In this document: positions 59,101-64,000 of the stretch, piece by piece | Layout of the letters: every line of letters starts with the position of its first letter | Numbering within the stretch: position 1 is the first letter of the stretch | Assembly: GCA_009760855.2 (NCBI GenBank) | Contig: WPIO01000009.1 | Location: forward strand, 7,167,001-7,231,000 | DNA: 64,000 nt | Reading direction: 5' to 3' | DNA from: Cristatella mucedo | Taxonomy: Eukaryota; Bryozoa; Phylactolaemata; Cristatellidae | Made by a program: the position numbers and the translations under genes | The notes under the pieces: model-generated | The model's input: only the letters and a program-made list of their open reading frames with translations | What the model was told of the DNA's origin: nothing | The model's database searches: none

Positions 59101-62100
59101 AGCGCTTCAGCGCTTTATAATCCGAGATGGCGCACTAGGTAAGGTGGTTGCTTTCACCACCTCGTTCCCGAGGTCGTGGGTTCGATTCCTGCGGTAGGCG
59201 ATTCCATATCGTCACGGCAAGCGGTGGAGATAGCCGTAAAGACTCTTCTGTCGCTATACAAAAAGAGGCTGTTTAATCAGCTAAGATTTATTTACTATTT
59301 ATTATAAAAGCCACGGCTCTTCGCCGTTCGTTAAGAGCAGAGGATCTTACGGAATCTCGATAGCGCTATCAGTAAAATAAATTCTAGCTGATTCAACAGC
59401 CTCTTTTGTATAGTGACCGGAGAGCCTTTAAAGCCATTACCACCGCCTGCAGCGGCTTGAACGGATCGCCTACCGTGAGATTCGTACCCACGATTTCGGA
59501 ACCAAGATCTCGAAGAGCAACCGCCTTACCTAGTTTGCCATCACGGCTCACCAATAGACCGCTGGTTGACCAGCAACCTGAGGTCGCGGGACCTGATCCG
59601 GGCAAGGTTCTTCCTCAGTCAGGTCCGCGACAGACAGCCTTAGGTCGTTCTGCATTTAGAAATTACTGACAAACTATTTCAACGACGTTAACAGCTTTAC
59701 GAGTCCGCGTACTCGAAAGCCTGCACTGCCACGGTCAGCTTCGAGGCAGTTGGCAACAGTGGCATTCGCTGTCCTGTTCCAGAGCACGAGGCGACGGCGA
59801 CTTATTCAGACGTCTTCTGGGGCACTCTTTGTAGTCATTTGCTGCCATTTGTTGCCTTCTCGAAGCCCGCTCGCGTTGGTCGGCTCAGAGAACCACTCTG
59901 CGAGTCAGCCGCTGCACGCGCTTACCCTACATAAACTGGTGGGTCGTCTTAGCTGGCTAGTTTAACAACCTCATTTGTATAGCGGCAGAAGAGCCTGTTC
60001 GGCTATTTTCACCGCCTGCAGTTGCCAATAAAGGATCGCCCAACTGCTGAATTTGAACCCTCGTAAACCTCGGTCGTCAATAGCGAGCACCTCCACTCCT
60101 GGGCTATCACGGCCTAGACAAGTGCCCGACCTCGATGATTCGTCGACAACGGTTTCCGGTAAGCCCGCTTGGCAAGCGAGCGTGGCTCGAACTTCTGCTC
60201 GCCAGCCAGCCAGACGGCGAAGAGCATCGGGCAATAATCACTGCTAATAGTTAAAGAATATTAAGATTCACCCGCGCCCTTCATGGATTGCTCGACCAAG
60301 GGACCAAAATGGGGTCCAAGTTAGTAGTATATATATTGAGCCTTCATCCGCCCACCGGAGCCTCACCCCACCACAGCCACCTGGATGGCCTCCACCATGC
60401 CATGGAACAACACAATTGTTGTTGTATTTCGAATTTTGAAATCTTACAATAAATATATTTATATTTTCATAGCAAACATTAAAATATAGTGTCACTGTCA
60501 TCGAAGCAAAAAAATTTAAATTGTATCTGCCAAACACGCTGCACGGACGCATACAATCCGCGATCCACACAATGTATGTCAGACTTGGGGCTCTGGAAGT
60601 ACTATTTAAACTTTAAACTTAAAAATAACAACTGCCCCATAAGCATTGCAATAATATAGATATTCTTCAATATCAGTATAATATATTTATATTGTTGGTG
60701 CACCCAATACAATACATTTTCAGCAATATAATACAATATATTGTCTATTGAAAATATTTTTTCGGAGGCCTGGCCCCCAACGTGACTCCAGAGATGGGCT
60801 ACAAGGTTTAGAAATTAATCTCATACAGTTATTGAAATGTAAAGTATGCTCATAGCGGTACCATACGCTAGTCAGCATCTTAGATTCTATTCGCTTCCAC
60901 GGAAGGAGGAACCCTTGTTCTATTCAGGTTGGGCCAGAAAGGTCCCTTGAGTGGCGACCGGCAGGTACGTTCAGAGTCGGTTTCCAGGGAAGCGATCTTT
61001 ATTTAAGGAGAATCACACATCTAGCGTTACTGAGCAGTCAACTCATTTTAGCCGCCCGCCGAGCGGAGATCCCTCGGCCACAGACGGTACAAGGAGGCGT
61101 AAGTTTATTTGACGCGGGAAAGAGGTTTAGTGGAGCCCGCTGCGGTACGGAGCTGAAAGATTGCCGAAATTTTCTAATACTTATATTAGTAGCTAAAAAA
61201 GGACATCTGAAAGGGCAGTTAAAGTTAAAATAGGTAAACAGAAAGACTGTAGAGCTTTACTGAGCTGGTTTCGAACGCTGATTTCTCGACCTTTTTTCGA
61301 GCCCACCTAGGTCAATGTTTAGCCGCCAACTGTCGCCAACAGTACTTCGGCGACAGAATTTAAGAGCGCATTTTATAGGCCTATTCCCTGCTTCCCGGCT
61401 TGTGGGCTGTCTGTTTCGCGCCAAACCTGGATTTGCTAGCCCGCAACAAGGCAGGCTAGCGCTCGTTCGGCCCTGCTGCCGAAGCAACACTTGCCCGCCG
61501 TGTCGAAAATGCTTTCGCTATTATCTGGTGCTATAGGCATCCCCCTATGCCCACATCCCTCAAAGCCTTTTGGAGACCGTGTTCGCATGCTTGTATCGCC
61601 CGAAACTCACTCCCGTTCGACGGAACGGCATCCCCTGGCTTGACGGCATTTAAACAGAAGCTAAAAATGCAACCTGTTCCTCACAGAACTTGCTGGGTCT
61701 TAGTGAATTGTCCTTGTTGTGCTTGTACGTGCTGCCACTGTTCATGCTATCACCTAACCATATTGGCATGCTTCCTTTACAGCATGTGTGAAGTGCCTAG
61801 AAAGATATTTATTTTTCTTATGGCGCTATACAAAATATTTCATTACTATTATTATTATTTATAGTCCATTGAGGACCTCGGGGTACTATCAGGCAGAAAA
61901 CAGAGCTGTTGATAGAGCTTATACACCTGAACGGCTATCACTCGCAGCATTAGCTGCTGAAACAAGCTCAATAAACGCATATGGCCGGCAACAGGCCCTT
62001 ATTTAGCTTTCCAGCTAGCAGCGTAGCTGGAAGATTGACGAATATTCTTGGGCTGAACCGACATAATCCGAATAAAATTCTTCGTTTCAAAGTTCTGGTC

Positions 62101-63408
62101 TGAGTAGTCTCAGTTTTTTCCGAATCGAGTCTCAAATTCGCAACGGCTAAGAGAGAGACGGAAGGAGTGAGGTAGGAAATTACGGCGAGTTCATGTAGAG
62201 AAGCCACGAAGGTATCGTCAGGCAACTGGGGCGCAGTGAGTCTCGAATAAGGCGAGCGGCAACCTCGCCGGAGCTGCAGCGACGTCATCGCCCGTACTAG
62301 CTCGATGCTAAAGCGAGAAACAACGGGAAGCAGAGGCCGTGCCGGAACCGAGCGGAGCGCGCGGCGGCGCCTCTTTTGGACAGTACAGAGCGGCAGACGA
62401 GCTGTCGCTGGCATGCTGACGCTCGGCGACCTATCACTGCCAGCCCGTCGGCTGCTCCGGGACTCCGCCTAGCTGCCAGGGTTTCGAAGTAGCAGCAGCA
62501 GGAGCTGCGGCGGCGGCGGCGGGCGGGTGGGCAGCGCGGGCGTCTCGCCGCCCGCGGTGGCCTCAGTTCACGAGAAACGACGCGAGAAACGGCTGCTGCG
62601 GGCTGCCTCCACTGACCCTGAGTATCTGGAGCGTACAGTTGGACTCGAGCGCCTCGGCCAGCAGCCAGGCGCCCTCCCAGTTGATGCGGTTGTTGCTGAT
62701 GTCGACCTCGACTAAGTGGTTGTTGGAGCGCAGAGCCTCGCGAATAGCCAGAGCGCCCTCGTAGGCGAAGCCGTTCCAGCTCAGGTTCAGTTTCTTCATC
62801 AACCAGTTTCGCTGTCCAAAGGGCAAGCGCGATGCGATCACTCGAAGCGATAGGACTGCCTAAGGCTGACCAGTGAGAAGTGTCGCTGTTCATGGTGGCA
62901 AACGCAAAATATCACTCGACGGGACGCAGCCGAATTCTCGCGTTTTTGAGTGGTTTTTTCATCAACTTTCGGCAAGGACTGCCTTCGTTTACTGGGGGGG
63001 GGGGCGGTAATAGAGCAAGAGACCGGCAGAGGTTCGAACGTGCGCACCTTCAGCGCTGTACCAAAGCTGACGGCACCTTTCTTTCTAATATGGTTCCAGC
63101 TCAGATTAAGGTCGAGGAGAGCGTCGTTGTTAGCGATGGCTCTCCCGAGGATCTCGGCGCCTGGCTGGTGAAACTCGTTGTGGCTGAGATCGAGAGTTTG
63201 CACGAAATGGTTCCTCTGAAACCGACCTTCGAAAGCTGGCTAAGAGAATTATGCCGCGCGTGGCTCTTCAAAAAATCCCCGCGGTCGCACGCTTGGCCAG
63301 AAGCGATTACTACTTAGTATAATGCTACCTGGTCAGACTAGTGATAGGTAAAGCTTACCTCTATGCCGCACGCCAGGAACCTCGCATCGTCATCATTGAA
63401 GCCGTTGT
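48562..63408 (-). CDS. LRRC74: LRRC74-like protein: RNase-inhibitor-type leucine-rich repeats plus EF-hand-like module, seven exons, incomplete
   Basis: Seen: exons at 63408-63359, 63215-63048, 62811-62617, 54850-54730, 53937-53801, 48912-48821 and 48728-48562 have GT-AG borders and compatible phases. LRRs read L.TLDLSHNEF..PGAEILGRAI, LNLSWNHIRKKGAVSF and LNLSWNGFAYEGAL, about 28 residues each. Next come a linker with FKVIHGGV, then HPMQKILNYMYQKEIRP and an EF-hand-like FDKDVKFNMTFDEF. Known: this order (LRRs, a GGV strand, then EF-hands) is that of LRRC74A/B, whose molecular role is poorly known. Missing: the N-terminus (off the right edge or unseen), and one LRR exon between 54.9 and 62.6 kb that phase and family order require. 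The 3' end may lie at 44.8 kb or beyond. Introns carry S2 SINEs, LINE B and a decayed multi-copy gene. Confidence 0.85.
48821..48912 (-). CDS. LRRC74: LRRC74-like exon: second half of the EF-hand pair
   Basis: The acceptor is CTTACAG before 48912 and the donor is TACAA|GTAAGG (phase 2). It encodes AVGIDIKSWEEDELKDYIMK, then SGMSTQRIDY. It continues directly from EKLR of the previous exon, like the AG..L...EL..L......G.IDY series of paired EF-hands, but without the acidic loop residues. Confidence 0.82.
49060..49985 (+). mobile_element. LINE A fragment, strongly decayed
   Basis: A series of weak matches follows LINE order in plus orientation: a Y/V-DDT-like motif region near 49215, CATCAAGCGATTAATTGACC (KQRIDF region), TATGCCCCAAAGCTTGAA (APKAW region) and a tail GCGAAGTGCGGTAAAAGAG. 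It lies in the LRRC74-like intron. Confidence 0.5.
50395..50510 (-). mobile_element. LINE A tail, interrupted by LINE B, part 1
   Basis: AATAATAATACATTTGTATT, the hairpin CTGAGAGAACATAATCTC, TACGCACTTTACGTATGCTG and AAAGGAAGCATGGTCGAATG. It continues after the LINE B insertion at about 50862. Confidence 0.75.
50511..50861 (+). mobile_element. LINE B 3' fragment inserted in LINE A
   Basis: TTAAAGACCGTTGGTGACAG, GCTGCTATTTCCATGCTGC, GTGAGACGAAGTCTGTTGGC and the tail TTGTTGAGTTACACGCGGAG, ATAAATTACATT match 41670-41985 closely. Confidence 0.8.
50862..50965 (-). mobile_element. LINE A tail, part 2
   Basis: TGCATAACATGGTTAGAGGT, GACATGCACAGGATCAGCAT and GGCAGCATGCATATTGTCAG correspond to 40965-41040 of another LINE A copy and resume the order broken at 50510. 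Confidence 0.7.
50966..52070. other. LRRC74-like intron, nothing recognised
   Basis: No conserved frame or element seen. Confidence 0.4.
52075..53086 (+). pseudogene. Decayed copy of an intronless multi-copy gene family (probably mobile-element associated)
   Basis: Starting at ATG 52075 the frames read in order MPRKCVNAKDNFAYICGEVT, then PFAVPMVWIEPNNH, then CYPNISSVSRPVS, then ITQEELNDLVRDLDL, DLLGSRLQQLNIL, EWRLFVDSSKLS, ALLHNGNRL and AHAVHMKKTHDN. From memory of the family, these blocks occur together in a widespread uncharacterised invertebrate protein present in many copies per genome; I cannot name it. The N-terminal CxxC-type pairs suggest zinc binding. Damage: a TAA at 52214, frame changes near 52220, 52370 and 52800, a LINE A tail at 52625-52723, and loss of everything after about 53086. 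It sits in the LRRC74-like intron in the opposite orientation. Confidence 0.75.
52625..52723 (-). mobile_element. LINE A 3' tail inserted in the pseudogene, with target-site duplication
   Basis: ATAATAATAATAATAATATT, AAAGCGCCCTCAGAGAACTT, AATCTCTTTCTAGGCGCTTT and ATTTGCTGCAAAGTG. The hexamer GACTTA occurs directly before (52619-52624) and after (52724-52729). Removing the insert and one GACTTA restores one continuous reading frame across the junction. Confidence 0.85.
53087..53160. other. Spacer after the pseudogene
   Basis: AATTGCAATAATCAAGCCGAGACAG resembles complemented LINE C-terminal sequence (SRLDYCNS). Too short to assign firmly. Confidence 0.3.
53160..53525 (+). mobile_element. LINE A tail fragment and possible LINE B tail
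   Basis: CATATGTAATGTGCCCAGAA, CGGGATTTAGTTCTC is a family A tail. CGATGTTTCCGAGTTACAAA, TGGAGATACGTTACACT near 53490 resembles the family B end. The sequence between is unassigned. Confidence 0.5.
53801..53937 (-). CDS. LRRC74: LRRC74-like exon: EF-hand-like module
   Basis: The acceptor is CTGTTGTAG before 53937 and the donor is CTAAGG|GTAAGA. It encodes RKIHPMQKILNYMYQKEIRP, then VELLRGFDKDVKFNMTFDEF and VEKLR. The 12-residue loop D-K-D-V-K-F-N-M-T-F-D-E keeps Asp at positions 1 and 3 and Glu at 12, but it lacks the Gly at 6 and has Lys at 5, so calcium binding is doubtful. Confidence 0.88.
53938..54729. other. LRRC74-like intron
   Basis: A short direct repeat of GTGACTTTAGCGGTTGATGA occurs at about 54344-54363 and 54543-54562. 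No other feature was seen. Confidence 0.45.
54730..54850 (-). CDS. LRRC74: LRRC74-like exon: end of LRR domain
   Basis: The acceptor is CGTTTTAAG before 54850 and the donor is GACCG|GTAAGT. It has 40 codons (VPVILEFVV, then AERRLEFKVIHGGV and LHDVLGLRT), phase 0 in and phase 1 out, fitting the next exon. The EF....I..R..F.V.HGGV pattern is what closes the LRR domain in LRRC74 proteins. Confidence 0.7.
54851..55875. other. LRRC74-like intron; expected LRR exon not found here
   Basis: I searched the minus strand for an LRR-like peptide in phase 0 and saw none. Confidence 0.35.
55880..56745 (+). mobile_element. LINE B fragment containing a (TG)n expansion
   Basis: LGVLFDSGLNLESYTRKTTF, then ASYHVRFQTKIKECL and a segment homologous to 41340-41400, where (TG)n now replaces the LDYCNS codons. 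CCTTTTCATACCTAGCTGAA, AGCTGCTATTTCCATGCC and the tail TGGCTTTGCGGAGTTGCAGA, CGCACTGATTAC follow. Confidence 0.75.
56051..56130. repeat. (TG)n microsatellite
   Basis: Forty TG units inside a LINE B copy. Confidence 0.98.
56900..57085 (-). mobile_element. SINE S2 copy
   Basis: TTACTTGATTTAACAGCCTC, GCAGAAGAGCCTTATCGGCT, CTACTGCAAGATTAGAACCC and CTTACCTCCTTCACTATCAC: complement of body, box B and box A. Confidence 0.75.
57086..59110. other. LRRC74-like intron, no exon recognised
   Basis: Two poly-C runs lie at about 57476-57487 and 58075-58086. The roughly 120-codon frames near 57091 and 58121 have no known motif or splice partner. Confidence 0.35.
59120..59295 (+). mobile_element. SINE S2, left arm of an inverted pair
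   Basis: GAGATGGCGCACTAGGTAAG (box A), GTCGTGGGTTCGATTCCTGC (box B), GATAGCCGTAAAGACTCTTC and CTATACAAAAAGAGGCTGTT, TAATCAGCTAAGA. The full layout is present. Confidence 0.85.
59380..59560 (-). mobile_element. SINE S2, right arm of an inverted pair
   Basis: AATTCTAGCTGATTCAACAG, CCTCTTTTGTATAGTGACCG, GAGAGCCTTTAAAGCCATTA, GTGAGATTCGTACCCACG and CTTACCTAGTTTGCCATCAC. It is opposite in orientation to 59120-59295, with about 85 bases between. Confidence 0.85.
59960..60115 (-). mobile_element. SINE S2 copy
   Basis: TAGTTTAACAACCTCATTTG, GCGGCAGAAGAGCCTGTTCG, CAACTGCTGAATTTGAACCC and CTCCACTCCTGGGCTATCAC. Confidence 0.8.
60116..61540. other. LRRC74-like intron, nothing recognised
   Basis: An AT-rich patch at 60620-60770 is built of AATATA and AATACAATA units. 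No exon or transposon motif was found. Confidence 0.4.
61545..61865 (+). mobile_element. LINE A 3' end
   Basis: CCTCAAAGCCTTTTGGAGAC, then NSLPFDGTASPGLTAFKQKL (decayed C-terminus), then TTACAGCATGTGTGAAGTGC, CTAGAAAGATATTTATT and ATTATTATT. Confidence 0.8.
61866..62616. other. LRRC74-like intron after the LRR exons
   Basis: The sequence is GC-rich from 62240 to 62560. Frames on the minus strand (RRRRALRSVPARPLLP and others) show no LRR pattern. Confidence 0.35.
62617..62811 (-). CDS. LRRC74: LRRC74-like exon: two leucine-rich repeats
   Basis: It is 195 bases, phase 0 at both ends. The acceptor is TTTGGACAG and the donor is CTCAGG|GTCAGT. It encodes RNWLMKKLNLSWNGFAYEGA, then NHLVEVDISNNRINWEGAWL and NCTLQILR. 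Its opening RNWLMKKLNLSWNGF mirrors the start of the previous exon, as expected if exons duplicated as repeat units. Confidence 0.9.
63048..63215 (-). CDS. LRRC74: LRRC74-like exon: two leucine-rich repeats
   Basis: It is 168 bases, exactly 56 codons or two 28-residue repeats, phase 0 at both ends. The acceptor is GGTTTCAG and the donor is CTGAAG|GTGCGC. It encodes RNHFVQTLDLSHNEFHQPGA and LLDLNLSWNHIRKKGAVSFG, ending TALK. Confidence 0.9.
63359..63408 (-). CDS. LRRC74: LRRC74-like exon: partial leucine-rich repeat
   Basis: The acceptor is TTAATACAG before 63408 and the donor is ATAGAG|GTAAGC. It encodes (D)NGFNDDDARFLACGIE, the second half of an LRR (N.F.D..A..L..GIE), and runs in phase 0 into RNHFVQTLDLSHNEF. 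It requires one base from an upstream exon that I did not find. Confidence 0.75.
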
Positions 63409-64000
63409 CTGTATTAAAAAAAAGAAAGATAAGAGTGCTTTGCGTGTTTTGATAGCACCGCACGTGCTATGTGCGCTGCAACTTCGGACGAGCGAGAAGG
63501 AAGACCGTCTCTGCAGGTCGTTGACCTCAAAGATAAAGCTATTTGTACCGTGCTGCCGCCTCTCAGCTCGTCGTTCTTCAATTCAGCTGCTCACAGCGAG
63601 CGCTGCCGCAAACGATATTGGCCTCGCATTGCATCGTTCTCGGTTAAAGTGGGGAAGCGCTCGACTTTGGTCAATTATTTTCCGGACGCGTCCACAGCTC
63701 AAGTTTTCCTTTATTTTCCGCCGTCACTAAACCAGCTCGTAAGAAAGTGGCAGCTGTGGGCGTGGTCACCAGCCCGCTGTTTTGTTCCGCCCCAGGCGGA
63801 CTAACACCACTCCACCTGGCCGACGGGCTCGCTAAGTACCGCCTCCTTAAGCGCTGCAGTTGAACAGTATCGGCTAACTAAGCTGGATTTAATTGCAACG
63901 GGTCAGCTGCAGTCGTGTGACCCACTAGTTCTACAGCGACCAACTTTCTGCCCGTGTGTTGGCCCGTACGCACGCTATCCACTCTCTCTCTCTCTCTCTC
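63409..64000. other. Upstream LRRC74-like sequence, exon not recognised
   Basis: The preceding exon should end one base into a codon. No LRR peptide was seen on the minus strand. (TC)n begins at 63981 and runs off the window. Confidence 0.35.

Noticed and set aside
62297-62893. Minus-strand frame of 198 residues (Arg/Ala-rich)
   Set aside because: It is the wrong-frame shadow of the LRR exon at 62617-62811 plus GC-rich intron.

Overview
This window is nuclear DNA from an animal, probably an invertebrate; the phylum cannot be fixed from the sequence. Genes are split by long GT-AG introns. The space between exons is filled with non-LTR retrotransposon remains, tRNA-derived SINEs, small DNA transposons and long (TC)n, (TG)n and (ATT)n microsatellites. 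Most long open frames here are microsatellite or LINE artefacts. I assigned exons by protein-family motifs together with splice sites whose phases agree across the gene.

Three cellular genes are supported. (1) A beta-1,4-galactosyltransferase-family gene on the minus strand has four coding exons at 12394-11926, 6359-6127, 2741-2554 and 1019-897. The last exon or exons lie beyond the left edge. It carries isoleucine at the site that sets donor sugar choice, which predicts GalNAc rather than Gal transfer. (2) A complete ZC4H2 gene (C4H2 zinc finger) on the plus strand has five exons at 24378-24433, 29751-29922, 36142-36353, 36550-36799 and 39373-39480, giving 265 residues. A possible alternative first exon lies at 28957-29021. 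(3) An LRRC74-type gene (RNase-inhibitor-like leucine-rich repeats followed by an EF-hand-like module) on the minus strand has exons at 63408-63359, 63215-63048, 62811-62617, 54850-54730, 53937-53801, 48912-48821 and 48728-48562, possibly also 45085-44832. Its 5' end lies beyond the right edge or was not found, and one LRR exon between 54.9 and 62.6 kb was not located. I see no functional link between the three genes.

The mobile fraction is informative. Family A is a CR1/L2-like LINE whose 3' tail is a hairpin (GCGCC..AGAGA..TCTCT..GGCGC) followed by (ATT)n. It is present as one long decayed copy (8036-10430) and many tail fragments. Family B is a second LINE with a different tail, and it is inserted into family A twice. 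SINE family S1 has a tRNA-like head and a tail resembling the LINE A hairpin. SINE family S2 has a tRNA-like head and its own tail. Two non-autonomous Tc1/mariner-like elements were delimited by terminal inverted repeats (3600-4400 and 43416-44066). A decayed intronless multi-copy gene at 52075-53086 is broken by frameshifts and by a 99-bp LINE A tail flanked by a 6-bp target-site duplication.
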